Assembly (NCBI GenBank): GCA_036435485.1
Contig: CM071595.1
Coordinates: 100,432,580 to 100,496,579, forward strand
Origin: Saposhnikovia divaricata
Lineage: Eukaryota > Streptophyta > Magnoliopsida > Apiales > Apiaceae
Length of the DNA: 64,000 nucleotides
Direction of reading: 5' to 3'
A program made the position numbers and the translations under genes. Position 1 is the first letter of the stretch. Each line of letters starts with the position of its first letter. Below the pieces are notes generated by a model. That model saw only the letters and a list, made by a program, of their open reading frames with translations, was not told the origin of the DNA and did no database searches. Positions 10,913 to 22,360 of the stretch are shown here, piece by piece.

Positions 10913-12280
10913 CTACTGATAGTATTTTCTCGAGTGCTCTGCATTCCAATCTCGAGGCATGACCTTATCATCCATGTCTGTGAGATAATAAGTCCCCTCA
11001 TTGATAACAGCATAAATTTTGTAGGGCCATTCCCAATTAGATCCAAAGACTCCATGAGCTGCGACCTTGTTGTTAGGCATCACCCTCCTTAGTACCAAGT
11101 TTCCCACACGAAGGTGTGGCACACGAACCTTTCCATTATAATACCTTACAGCCCTTCTTTGATATGCCGCGAGCCTTAACTGGGCTTCGCTTCGGGTTTC
11201 CTTAATCATGTCTAGATAGAGTCTGTGATTCACTTCGTTTGCTTAGAGATCGTAGTGTTCTCTCCTGAACGACCCCGAGCCTACTTCAACAGGTACCATG
11301 GCCTCACATCCATATGTTAGAGAGAACGGAGTCTCTCCTGTAGTGGTCCTTGGGGTCGTGTTGTAGGACCACAAGACCTTTGGCAATTCTTTGGGCCAGT
11401 TGCCCTTGCTTTCCTCTAGCTTAGCCTTCAGTGTATGCTTAATTATTTTATTGATGGCCTCAGTTTGGCCATTGGTCTGAGGGTGACTCACAGCAGAAAA
11501 ACTCTTCTTAACACCCAGATTCTCATAGAATCTCTTCATCTCTTTGCTATCGAATTGCTTCCCATTATCTTATATCAGTTGATATGGGATCCCATAGCGA
11601 CAAACAATTGCCCTGTGCACGAAGTCCCTTAATTTCTTCGCAGTGATAGTTACAAGCGGCTCGGCCTCGGCCCACTTAGTGAAGTAGTCTACAGCCATAA
11701 CTGCATATTTAACTCCTCATTTGGCCTTGGGGAGCTCCCCAATTAGATCAATACCCCACATAGCGAAGGGCTATGGGCTCGTGAGCGAAGTGAGGTGGGC
11801 TACTGGAGCATTACTGAAATTTGCGATCCTTTGGCAACTGTCACACTTCCTTGCGAACTCAAATGCATCTTTCTTTAAGGTAGGCTAATAATATCCTTGG
11901 TAAAGAACTTTCTAAGCAAGTGAACTACCCCCTAAGTGATTTCCACATATGCCTTCGTGGACTTCTCTTCGAATATAGTTGCATTCCTCACCATCTACAC
12001 ACCTTAGAAGTGGTGTGTTAAACCCCCTTCGATACAAGACCTCATCATAGATGACATAGCGAGTCGCCTGATATTTGATCTTCCTTGCTTCCCTCTTTTC
12101 CTGAGGAACAACCCCATTCTTCACATACTCCCATATGGGGGTCATCCATGTGGGCCCCGAGCTCACAATTTCCATAACAAACTCTTCAGGAACGCTACGT
12201 TTAGTTTGGATTTCCAATGGTATGACTCCAAGTAATGTGGCCTCGCGGCGTGAGCCCAGCTTCGCAAAGGCATCTGCTCC
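10913..12280 (-). pseudogene. Tat-A integrase, disabled
   Basis: Reads from 12280 down to 10913. The zinc-binding H-H-C-C region lies at about 11950-11830 (H-E-G-I-C-G-N-H then C-D-S-C-Q). The catalytic core follows with D in W-G-I-D-L-I-G-E (about 11745), D in D-N-G-K-Q-F-D (about 11565), and E in N-G-Q-T-E-A-I-N-K. The C-terminal region ends R-K-Y-Y-Q. Several in-frame stops break it, for example after 11912, near 11887, 11775 and 11570, and between 11243 and 11233. The Tat-B integrase (32851-34176) is co-linear. It would insert element DNA into host chromatin, but cannot be made from this copy. Confidence 0.88.
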
Positions 12281-12640
12281 CTAATTCTTTGCCCTTCTAA
12301 TAAATTCCACCGTGACTTGTTTGAATGATTTCATTAACTTCTGCACACATCGCAAATAGAGTTCAATTTGAGGCCCCCGGGCCGGCCATCCACACCCCAC
12401 GTGACCTGTAACTAACATAGAATCATTGTAGGCATTGAGATTCTCCACTTTCATTTCAATAGGGAGCTTGAGGTCAACGATTAAAGCCTCATACTCAGCT
12501 ACATTATTAGATGCTTCAAACGTGAAATGAACTACACTGCTGATTTTACGACCCTCGGGGGTAACGAACTCAACCCCAGCTCCAGCTCCAGCTCCTTCTT
12601 TGTTAGAGGCTCCCATCCATATAGAGTTCAAACCACGAGG
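12281..12640 (-). pseudogene. Tat-A second RNase H (aRNH), disabled
   Basis: The extra RNase H of Tat elements lies between the gypsy RNase H and integrase. It keeps A-E-Y-E-A-L with the catalytic Glu, and N-D-S-M-L-V with the third acidic position (Tat-B has Y-S-D-S). The first catalytic Asp (M-D-G) sits at about 12616 in another frame because of a single extra base relative to Tat-B. The domain ends with a TAG just after R-A-K-N. Alanine-glycine repeats (G-A-G-A-G-A-G) follow the first motif. Confidence 0.8.
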
Positions 12641-12647
12641 CCGAATT

Positions 12648-13310
12648 TTAATCCTTGGCCTCAGGTTTCACCTCCTCTGGGATCGCAACGAGAGCCCAAG
12701 CATCTCCCTCAGATTGGGGAGGAAACTTCAGTATAAAGTCTGCTAAGGCTTGTTCTTTTATTGCTCCTCGAGGCTTGTACTCGATGTCGAATTGACTCAG
12801 CTCAACAGTCCACTTTAAGAGTCTTCCCGATGCCTCAGGATTGTACATCACTTGCCTTAGAGGGTATGCTGTGCGAACCTCAATACTATGGGCCTGAAAA
12901 TAAGGTCTGAACTTTCGTGAGGCCAATACTAAGGCGTAGGCTAGCTTCTCTATGTTGGTGTAGCGAGTCTCAGCTTCTGACATTCTTCTACTCACATAAT
13001 AAATAGGATATTGGATTTTTTCCTCTTCACGAACCAAGACTACACTGATCGCATGTTCTAACACAGCGAGGTAGAAAATGAGTGTCTCCCCGTCCTTTGG
13101 CTTAGAGAGCAATGGTGGCGAACCCAGGTGCTCCTTGATTCTCAGAAATGCCTCCTCGCATTGAGGGGTCCATTCAAAAATCTTTCCCACTTTCTTTATA
13201 GCTTTTAAGAACTCATGACACTTGTTTGATGACTTTGAAACAAATCTGTTGAGGACGACTATCCTCCCAGTTAGGCTTTGGACCTTCTTTATACTCCTGG
13301 TCGACCTCAT
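12648..13310 (-). pseudogene. Tat-A RT connection and gypsy RNase H
   Basis: One open stretch of 220 residues, reading 13310 to 12648. It begins with the RT connection (S-L-T-G-R-I-V-V-L-N-R-F), then E-W-T-P-Q-C-E-E-A-F, then the RNase H region (L-I-F-Y-L-A-V-L-E...). The usual first Asp of gypsy RNase H (T-D-A-S) is absent, as in Tat-B, which fits a domain whose work passed to the second RNase H. It ends with A-L-A-D-F-I-L-K-F and a charged linker, then a TAG. Confidence 0.82.
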
Positions 13311-14289
13311 CTCTATTAGGGCTTTAATTTTGGCTGGATTGGCCTCGATTCCTCGGTGATTGACAATAAAACCAAGAAATTTTCTAGATTCGACCCCGAA
13401 TACGCACTTCTGGGAGCTTCTGGGAGTTAGACTTTACAAGCATGGCATCTACGTAGACCTCCATTGTCTTCCCAATTTGCTTCTCAAACATCATATTAAC
13501 GAGCCTTTGGTAGGTGGCCCCAGCATTAAGGTGGCCAAAGGGCATTACTATGTAGCAGTAGAGGCCTCTGTCCATGATGAAGGATGTGTGTTCCTGGTCA
13601 GGGCCGTACATGGGTATCTGATTGTACCAGGAATAAGCATCCATGAAACTAAGGAGCGCATGCCCTGCTATGGAATCCACTAACTGATCAATCCTTGGTA
13701 GTGGGAAGCTATCCTTGGGACAGTGTTTATTGAGGTCAGTGAAGTCTACACATGTTCTCTACTTTCTGTTTGGCTTTTTCACGAGGACAGGGTTCGCGAG
13801 CCAGTCAGGGTAGAATGATTCTCTAATGAGCCCGACCCCGAGGAGCCTATCCACCTCTTCCTTAAGGACCTCAACTTGTTCTCCACTTTTGGGTCGTCTT
13901 TTTTGCCTTACCCTTTTTTTACTTGGATCCAAGTTGAGCCTGTGACACATGACATTGGGGTCAATCCAAATCATATCCTCATGAGACCATGCGAACACAT
14001 CTAGATTGGCTTTCAAAAAACCAATGAGCCTCTCACGGAGTTCAGGGTTGAGCTACGACCCTACATTTAACACCTTGGAGGGATCCTGAGCATCCACAAG
14101 AATAGAGATTGTATCCTCTACAGCTCCAGCTCGCTTAACATGTTCTAGGATGCGAGGATCTAGATCGATCTCGTACTTACGAGCATTACTGGACTCTCCT
14201 CCATCCTTATTTACGACCTCATTTTGTTGAGATGCAGATACGATCCCTGATGTTGGGGTCACACCTACATGACCGTACTCGGTTACCAC
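13311..14289 (-). pseudogene. Tat-A reverse transcriptase, catalytically dead
   Basis: Reading 14289 down: linker, in-frame TAG at 14055-14053, then N-L-D-V-F-A-W-S, W-L-A-N-P-V-L-V-K-K-P, F-P-L-P-R-I-D-Q, and G-A-T-Y-Q-R. The active-site box is Y-V-D-A instead of Y-V-D-D (GCC at 13444-13446). About 70 bp present in Tat-B are missing just after it (near 13410-13430), leaving a duplicated 10-mer CTTCTGGGAG and a frameshift. A further stop lies at about 13758. It cannot be functional. Confidence 0.9.
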
Positions 14290-14404
14290 TGTTGTTTCGC
14301 GAGTGATCCTATTAGGTAAGTCCGTTAATGTTGAAGTCTCCTTGCGAACCCACTTCCCCTTTCGGGCTCGTACAGCAGCTTACTTTGGGCTCTCTTCATC
14401 ATCA

Positions 14405-15786
14405 CTAGCTTCCTCTACAATTCCTTCCTAGAGTGCCATCACAGGCTACGAGGCCTCCTGGGACTGGTTCTACCTGGATACCTAAGTTATCAAAATAATC
14501 ATCTAGGAGCTCCTCGATTGAGATCATGTTGCAATTTGCTGAAGGTTGAGTGGTCACCTTGCGAGGCCTATCTTCCTCTTCGCATTCCATCTTATCCGAC
14601 ACAGAGTTACTTCCCTTTTCTGCTGACTTAAAGGCCTTGTTATAGCATTCTCGAGATTCATATTGCAAACCTCTAACACAACCAATGCCCTGCGGGGTGG
14701 GGAACTTCATTGAAAGGTGGTAGATAGAGGTCACCACCATCATTTCCTTGAGAATAGGCCTTCCCACAATAGCAATGTAAGCCGATGGTTGGTCAACTAC
14801 CATAAAATTAGCCACCTGGGTTGTGATGCAGGGCTCATCTCCCAAGGTGATGGGGAGCCTTATGAGGCCTTTGACGCTAACCGAGGCCCAAGTAAACCCA
14901 TAGAGGAGACCCACTGTGGGAATAAGGTCTTTATCAACATACCCCATTTTCTTGTAGACTTCATACATGAGGACATTCACGGCACTTCCATTATCAACAA
15001 GAACTCTGTAGATATTCTGAGAGCCAATGCGAACTAGAACCACGAGGGCATCAGAATGGGGATGATGAACCCACTTTGCATCTTCCTCTGTAAACATTAT
15101 ATTTGTATCTTCCCCCTTAAAAAGCTTTGGAGGTCGCTCCTATAGATGATGCACATTGGTAAGGGGTCACTCCTTGGCCTCGCAGGCATATCTTTCTCTA
15201 GCCCTATTACTGTCTCCCCCTATATGGGAGCCCCCGATGATCAAATGAATACTTCCGCCTCGCTCCTCTCTTTGCTTATGGGGTTCCTCGTTTTTCCCAG
15301 CCGGTGGTACGTCATTATACCCGAGGCCTGGTTTGCCCCCATGCTTCTTCACCTCGCGAACCACCCATTCAGTTAATTTTCCATCTCGGATCAAATCATC
15401 AATTTATTCCTTGTGTTGCCGATAGTCAGCGGTATCATGCCCCGTTTGTTCATGGAAGGCACAATACTTGTTGGTATCTCTAGTTCCCCTTATCCTCATA
15501 GCTATAGGCTTCTTAAATATCCCTTTATTAGCAGTGACAGCATAGATGTGATCCACAGGGGCCACTAATGGAGTGAACTTATCTTCAGTCCTGAATGAAC
15601 GAGCTCGATGTGGGGATCGCCTGAAGGTATCGCGATCCCGCCTCTTGGGGCTCGGGCTACGATCCTGTCTTCTTCTAGGGCTTCGGGAGTCCTTCCTCTT
15701 CACCCCCTTTCCTTTGCTTCCACTGCCTCCGGCCTCGTTATTTTTCTTGAGACTTTCCATTGATTTTTCTACCCATTTGAAAGGCT
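14405..15786 (-). pseudogene. Tat-A gag C-terminal part and protease, disabled
   Basis: Reading 15786 to 14405. The gag tail resumes exactly at the Tekay insertion point, followed by an R/S-rich nucleic-acid-binding stretch (R-S-P-R-R-R-Q-D-R-S-P-S-P-K). The zinc-knuckle-like box has Tyr where Tat-B has its last Cys (T-A-D-Y versus T-A-D-C). The protease carries V-D-N-G-S-A-V-N, the D-x-G-S active-site form typical of Tat, near 15000. Stops occur at about 15404-15402, 15165 and 15135. In Tat-B the same region is one open frame with gag. Confidence 0.85.
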
Positions 15787-15791
15787 CAGCT

Positions 15792-17640
15792 TTTAAGACC
15801 CCGATATTTTTATATTATTAAATACTAAATATAAATTAATTTATTTAAAAAAAGAAAAAAAATGAGGAAAAAAAAGAAAAAGAAAAAGGAAGAGACGTTA
15901 CAAAAAAAGGATGAGTTAAACTTACGTTATTTTGTTCAGAGGGGAAAAAAGAGGAGGAAGAGAAAGAGATGGGTAATACAATCTAATTGGGAGAAGGATT
16001 TTGGAGTTTAAGGTAAAAACTCAAATCCCTTGTGTATAGACTATCATATTTGTTTTAGAATTTAGAACTTATGGGTTTTATGCTATATATTCATGTATTA
16101 GGTTTTAGAGTGATTGGAAATCTGAAATTCTTGAACATCATTCATAATTTCTGAGTTTTAAGGTACGGATATCATCTTTATGCTTTCTATTTCGTTACGA
16201 TTGTAAAGAATTGCAGTATTTGGTCTTTTACATGTGCTGAGTTCTTGTAAAATCTGTATAAAATTTGATTTTTATCGTATGACAGTGATTTTACTGTCCC
16301 TGGAAAGGTATTTGAATTATCTACAACTTTGGTTCTTTAGCTTTTCTGTGATTTTGCACGTAATTATGTGTATTTGCGATTTTAGTGACCTGCCAGGGCA
16401 TTTTCTGTACCAATACTCTTACTTTGAAAATTCGTATTAAATTGAAATTTTGTGCATATTTTATGAGTAATATATCTACAGAAAGGTATTTCCGCGTTCT
16501 ACGTTTCTTGTTTACACTCCGCTGCTAAATTCTATGTTCCTGTTGTCGTAAATAGCATAATACTAAATAAGTCAGGGGCAGATTCTGTTTTGTTGTTCGT
16601 AAATATCTACTTTCAGAGTACGATATTCGTCCGTTTTTAACGAGCCTTACCATTCTGGAAAGGTCTTGGAATTTCCTATGATTTTCATGTTTTGTACTTT
16701 TTGATTTGAAGTTATCTTCATAGTGTAATTTCCCATTTTTCAGAACTGATCAGGTTGTGATTTCGCTATTCTTTGTCTATTTTGTAATATAATTGGGTTT
16801 GTGATATTTGAGGACTATGTTTTTGGTTATATTTTTATATAAATGTGATTTGAGAGTTCGTAATACATCCATCGCGAGGGAATATCTCGTGTTTGGCACT
16901 TCCTATGCGGTGTATAAATAGCATAGGCGTGTCGCGGAGTAGTGGGACACGTATAGTCATGACTAGTCAGTTTGTGTGTTTTTGGCCATTATGGGAGTAT
17001 GTGCTTATTGCCTTGTGATCCCTGTCTGAATCTGGGTAGCATTTGCTTTGTGCTATGCAAAGCCTGTCTGTGTAAGACCGTCTCCCATGTTAGTAAAGAT
17101 ATTTTGAGTATTGTTTGTAAGTGTAAGAATATGTGTAAAGTACGACTATTTTGGATTAGAAAGCATGTATCTGTTTATTGTTGTTTTAAGATTTTATGGT
17201 ATTTTTATTTTGTCCAATTTTGTCTTTATTTCTCGTTTAGATATTTTGTTTATGTTATTATCGTCATCATGTTTAACTCTTGTTCACCTTGTCATCGTTT
17301 GTTATCCGTATATGGGCTTTCGCTCACTGCCGGTTTTTGTTTCTTTTATTTTTTTCTTCCGGCAGGTAACCTTAATTAGGTGGGCTATCTTATGGGATGA
17401 GCGCGAGTGCGGATTTAGCGAAGCTCGTTTATTTTCTTGCATTTTATTAGAACTCTAGAATTTTATTCGAACTTTGAAAAGTGTGGTATTGAATTTCAAT
17501 TTAACAATTTAAGTGTAAATTTATTTTATGGATTGTAAGTTGGAGATTGAGATGGTTTGGATTGGTTAAATCATTGGAGATTTTTTAATTTAATGGATTT
17601 GAACTATTTATTATCTTGAGATAATTATTGGGATGTTAAA
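15792..17640 (+). repeat. Tekay 5' LTR
   Basis: It begins TTTAAGACCCC (the other copy has TGTAAGACCCC, so the first G is mutated) and ends GGGATGTTAAA at 17640. It is 1849 bp against 1856 bp for the 3' copy, with differences scattered at a few percent. The ORFs at 16234-16440 and 16972-17458 are LTR sequence and recur in the other copy, so they are not genes. Confidence 0.92.
16902..16927 (+). promoter_or_regulatory. Tekay LTR TATA box inside an inverted repeat
   Basis: TATAAATA (16913-16920) is framed by CCTATGC (16902-16908) and its exact reverse complement GCATAGG (16921-16927). The same arrangement occurs in the 3' LTR near 23909-23936. It is the likely core promoter for the element's RNA. 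Confidence 0.65.
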
Positions 17641-17642
17641 GT

Positions 17643-17659
17643 TGGCATCAGATCTAAGG
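17643..17659 (+). other. Tekay primer-binding site (initiator Met tRNA type)
   Basis: TGGCATCAGATCTAAGG starts two bases after the 5' LTR. The usual plant site is TGGTATCAGAGC. Two changes (T to C, G to T) suggest mutation after insertion. Confidence 0.75.
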
Positions 17660-17815
17660 TTTTATGATTCTGTAGACTTGCTTTAGGCTCGACCTGTGAG
17701 GATTGGGTAGATGTAGGATGTGTAATTTTGTTGTTATATCATTGCGTTGCATTGCATATATATTTGGCATATTTATTTTGGTATTTGTGGAACTGAATTA
17801 ATTATTGATTGTAGG

Positions 17816-19360
17816 ATGTCTACTCGTCGATCCACCCGACTTTCTGGCGAGTAGCTTTCTAACGAGGCTAACCGCTCTGTACCAGGGCGTAGGGGAAGAG
17901 GATCTGCTTCATCTAGTAGGGGTAGAGGATCTGCTTCATCTAGTAGGTGTAGAGGAAGAGCTACTCATGCTACTCAGAATACGACGACACAACCTGAAAT
18001 TTTGCCTCAAACTGAGCAGGGGGGAAATGTCCTTGGAGAAAATGAGAAGCCAGCACCTCAGCAACCAGTAGCACAACCTCAAAATCAATAAGCTATTGAT
18101 CCGAATGTGTTGGCTAATGTTGTGAGTCAGGCAGTGGTTAGCTCCCTTGAGCGAATTATCAGTCCTAATGTGGTTGGTCAGAATCAGGGGCAAAACGTGG
18201 AGCAACCTAATAATGTGGTGCAGAATAACACTAATAATTAGTAGGGGGTGGAGCATAATACAATTGTAGTTCCCGATCATGATGCATATGAATATCCTCA
18301 GAATCAGGCTACTTACATTCCTATGTTGGAGAGATTTAATAAGCAGAAGCCCATGAGTTTTAATGGGTAGGGAGAACCGGAAGCAGCTGAGAACTGGTTG
18401 GGGCACCTCAGAAAAATTTTCCGATTGATTGGTTGTTCTGAAAATACTATGGCGAGGTTTGCTGCATATAAGTTGGAGGATGATGCTGATAGATGGTGGA
18501 CTATTGTAACTGCCACCAAACCAGAGCACTACATGGATGTTGTGACTTGGAATGAGTTCGAGGAGCTTTTTAATCAGATGTACTTTCCAGTGGCTGATAG
18601 AGAGAGGTATGTGCGTGAGTATCAGACAGTGAGACGGGGTGACACCGAGACAGTGGCAGAGTATATCTCCAGGTTTAACAGGTTGGCAAGATTTACAGCT
18701 TCAGAGATTAAGTCAGAGGAAGATAAGGCTAACAAGTTCAAGTGGGGTCTTAGGGTGGAGTATAGGCATAACATCATTTCTACCAGGTTTACGAGTATGG
18801 AGCAGGCTATTAGTGCAGCTAAGTACCAAGAGTTATCTGTTCTAGATGGTAAGGAGGATCCTAGTAGGAAGAGGGCTAGGGATGATCCACAAAGTTTCAA
18901 TCGTAACCAACAGAGCTTTCGAGTTAATCAGTTTCAGGGTGCTCAACAGCAGGGGAATCACTTGTCTCGACAGAGTGGGCCGTCTTATTCCTGAAATAAT
19001 GGTGGGAGTCGAGGTTTTTAGAGGGGTTATCAGAATATTGGAAATGGAAGGAGGCCGGGAACCCATAATAACAATAGAGGGAATTTTCATGGAAACCGAC
19101 ATGTAAGAGACCATTGCAATACTTGTGGAGGTATCCATACTGGGAAACCATGTTATAAAGAGACAGGAACTTGTTATAGGTGTGGGAGGATTGGGCACCT
19201 TGCTAGAGATTGTCCTACGCAGCGTAGGGAGCATCGGCAGACTACATCTAATGTTAATTCGGGTCAGGCACAATATCAGAAAGAAGGCAATCAGGGTCAA
19301 AGAAATGTTGGTCGTGTTTATGCCACTACAGCTAGGGATGCTGCAAATATTCCGGGTATT
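17816..19360 (+). pseudogene. Tekay gag (capsid/nucleocapsid), disabled
   Basis: Start ATG at 17816 (M-S-T-R-R-S-T-R). Next comes an R/G/S-rich N-terminal region with a duplicated 24-bp unit at about 17897-17944, then the retrotransposon gag core at about 18380-18830 (N-W-L-G-H-L-R-K-I-F, D-R-W-W, Y-F-P-V-A). Two zinc knuckles follow: C-x2-C-x3-H-x4-C near 19113-19153, and C-Y-R-C-G-R-I-G-H-L-A-R-D-C at 19172-19213. Stops lie at 17852, about 18089, at two TAGs near 18240, at 18368, 18992 and 19019. Most look like C-to-T changes of Gln codons. Confidence 0.88.
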
Positions 19361-20644
19361 ATTTCTGGTACTTTGTTTGTTGGCAATAGAGATGCTAGAG
19401 TGTTATTTGATACTGGTGCTACACATTCTGTTGTTTCTTCTAGTTTTACTAAACACCTTGGGGTGCAATCCTATGAGTTGGTTCCATCAATTTGTATTAG
19501 CACTGTTGTAGGTATGAGTGTAGATGTGCCTATTGAGTATCCTAATTGTCCTATCAGAGTAGGGAATCACATACTACCAGCTAATTTACTTCCTTTGCAT
19601 ATGCGAGATTTTGATGTAATTTTAGGCATGGATTGGTTGGAAAAGTATGGGGCAGTTATCGATTATGAGAGTAGAATTTTGAAGTTCAAGTTAGGTGATA
19701 GTTTGGTAGCCGAATATCATGGGTCCAAACCTAGTGCTTTATACAAGATGATATCTTCCATGAAGGCTATGAGATCAATGAAGAAGGGCTGTTCTGGTTT
19801 TCTTGCTTATATAGTTGATGCAAATATGGCAGAACCGCAACTAAAGGATGTACCAGTGGTTAGGGAATTCAGTGATGTATTTCTGGATGATCTTCCAAGA
19901 TTACCTCCACAAATGGAGGTTGAGTTTGCTGTAAAGCTCGTACCAGGTTCTGAGCCTATCTCCAAGGCTCCTTACCGAATGGCTCCAGCTGAATTAAAGG
20001 AGTTGAAGGAACAGTTACAAGAGTTACTTGATGAGGGTGTTATCCGCCCAAGTGTATCTCCTTGGGGTGCTCCAGTTCTTTTTGTGAAGAAGAAGGATGG
20101 CTCGATGAGACTTTGCATTGATTATAGAGAGTTAAATAAGATCACTATATGTAATAGATACCCATTACCGCGTATTGATGACCTATTTGATCAATTACAA
20201 GGGGCCAAATTTTTCTCAAAAATTGATTTGCGATCAGGTTACCATCAGTTACGGGTGAGAGATGAGGATGTGCCGAAGACAACTTTTCGAACACGATATG
20301 GACATTACGAGTTTCTTGTCATACCATTTGGGTTAACTAATGCTCCATCAGTCTTTATGGATTTGATGAATAGGGTCTTCAGGGACTTCTTGGACAAGTT
20401 TGTTATTGTATTCATTGATGACATTCTTGTATACTCGAGGTCTGAAGAAGATCATGAGGAACACCTGCGAGTAGTTTTGGAGGTCTTGAGGAGTCGTCAA
20501 TTATTTGCTAAGTATTCAAAGTGTGAGTTTTGGCTGAGGCGAGTTTTATTCTTGGGGCATGTTGTCTCCGCGGAAGGGATACAGGTGGACCCGTCAAAAA
20601 TAGCAGCAGTGAAAGAATGGTCGAGACCAACTACAGTGACATAG
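19361..20644 (+). pseudogene. Tekay protease and reverse transcriptase
   Basis: The longest open part (ORF 19373-20644). The protease active site D-T-G-A-T-H lies at about 19409. A linker reaches about 19850. RT follows: S-K-A-P-Y-R-M-A-P-A-E, R-L-C-I-D-Y-R-E-L-N-K, F-S-K-I-D-L-R-S-G-Y-H-Q, I-P-F-G-L-T-N-A-P, and the intact catalytic box F-I-D-D-I-L-V-Y-S at about 20410-20440. The frame ends at a TAG (20642-20644) where related elements have Gln before V-R-S-F-L-G-L-A-G-Y-Y. The motifs themselves are intact, so this part was inactivated late. Confidence 0.92.
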
Positions 20645-21190
20645 GTTAGGAGTTTTCTGGGTTTAGCTGGGTATTACCAAAGGTTTGTGGAAGGTTTTTC
20701 TACTATCTCTATGCCTTTGACACGGTTGACGAGGAAGAATAATCGATTTATCCGGACAAATGAGTGTGAGCATAGTTTTCAGGAACTGAAGAAGAGGTTG
20801 ACTACAACTCCAGTATTGACACTACCATCAGGGTCTGAGGGATTTGTTATTTATAGTGACGCTTCAAGAAAGGGGTTAGGAGTGGTTTTAATGCAGCATG
20901 GTAAGGTGATTGCATATGCATCTAGACAGCTGAAGACACATGAGGAAAATTACCCGACTCACGACTTAGAGTTGGCAGCCGTGGTGTTTGCTCTAAAGTT
21001 ATGGCGACATTTTTTGTATGGGGTTTCTTTCGAGATTTGGATTGATCACCAAAGTCTTAAATATATCTTCACCCAGAAGGAGCTCAATATGAGGCAACGA
21101 AGATGGCTCGAGTTGATTAAGGACTATGATGTGCAGATTTAGTGTAAACCTGGTAAGGCTAATGTTGTTGTAGATGCACTCAGTGGTAAA
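20645..21190 (+). pseudogene. Tekay RT connection and RNase H
   Basis: Continues the frame after the 20642 TAG: F-L-G-L-A-G-Y-Y-Q-R-F, then RNase H with S-D-A-S-R-K-G-L-G (first Asp, about 20860), L-E-L-A-A-V-V-F-A-L (Glu), and W-I-D-H-Q-S-L-K (Asp). All three acidic residues are visible, unlike in the Tat gypsy RNase H. A TAG at 21140 precedes the family-typical K-P-G-K-A-N-V-V tail. Confidence 0.88.
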
Positions 21191-22360
21191 AATTCTGGTC
21201 AGCTTTCTTTTTTATTTGCATTACCTAATAAGTTGCAAGAAGATGTACAAATAATGGGGTTGGCTCTTGGTGTGCGAGGTGTAGCTGGTGTGTTGGCTAA
21301 TTTGCAAATGGAACCGACATTGATTTCTAGGATTAAGGAAGCACATAAGGAGGACTTAGAGATCTAAGAGATTGTTTAGAATATTCAAGATGGTAAGCCG
21401 TCAGATTTTAACGTGGTTGATCATGGCGTTGTTTGGCTTTTGCGTCGATTATGCGTTCCAAGGTCAGCTATTCGAGAGGAGCTTTTGGCGAAAGCTCATA
21501 ACTCACCATTTTCTGTACATCCCGGAAGTACCAAAATGTATAGGGACATGAAGGATCATTTTTGGTGGAGTGGCATGAAGAAGGATATTGCTGATTATGT
21601 GTCAAAGTGTATGACTTGTCAACTTGTCAAGATTGAACACCAAAGGCCAGGTGGGGAATTACGTTCATTGGAGATACCCGAGTGGAAATGGGAACATATA
21701 TGCATGGACTTCCTTATGGATTTACCTAGAACATTGAAGAAACATGATGCTGTTTGGGTGGTTGTGGACCGACTTACGAAATCTGCCCACTTTCTTGCAA
21801 TTCGGGCAACTGATTCAGTGGACAAATTGGCTGAAATTTATAGAGATGAGGTTATGAGATTACATGGGGTTCTAGTTAGTATTGTTTCAGATAGAGATCC
21901 ACGGTTTACATCTCGATTTTGGGAAGGATTTCAAAATGCATGGGGTACCAAACTTAGTTTCAACACAGCATTTCATCCGCAAACAGATGGTCAATCAGAG
22001 AGAACCATTCAAACCATAGAGGATATGTTAAGGGCTTGTTCACTAGATTGGGCTGGTAGGTGGGACGAACACTTGCCACTTGTGGAGTTTTCATACAATA
22101 ATAGTTGGCAAGCTAGTATTGGGATGGCGCTGTATGAAGCTTTGTATGGGAGGAGATGTAGAACACCTATATGTTGGGATGAGGTTGATGAGAGGAAGTT
22201 GGAAGGGCCCGAAATAGTTCAAGAGACTAATGATAAGGTAATAGTGATACAAGAGAAATTGAGACAAGCTCAAGACCGACAAAAGAAGTATGTAGATGTG
22301 CATCGTAGGAGTTTAAGTTTTGAGCCTAGTGAAAAAGTATTCTTAAAGGTTTCTCCATGA
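21191..22360 (+). pseudogene. Tekay integrase
   Basis: Stops TAA (about 21365) and TAG (about 21377) lie in the N-terminal stretch, then an open frame 21413-22360. H-P-G-S-T-K-M-Y and C-M-T-C-Q give the H-H-C-C zinc site. The core Asp residues lie in D-F-L-M-D-L-P and S-D-R-D-P-R-F-T-S, and the Glu in Q-S-E-R-T-I-Q-T-I-E. It ends at a TGA (22358) where related proteins have Trp (V-S-P-W-K-G), a G-to-A change. Confidence 0.9.

Noticed and set aside
16234..17458. Plus-strand ORFs in the Tekay 5' LTR
   Set aside because: The same ORFs recur in the 3' LTR (23982-24462) with random changes, and they have no domain.
17936..18529. 197-residue minus-strand ORF
   Set aside because: Shadow of the Tekay gag frame; the plus-strand frame has the family motifs and zinc knuckles.
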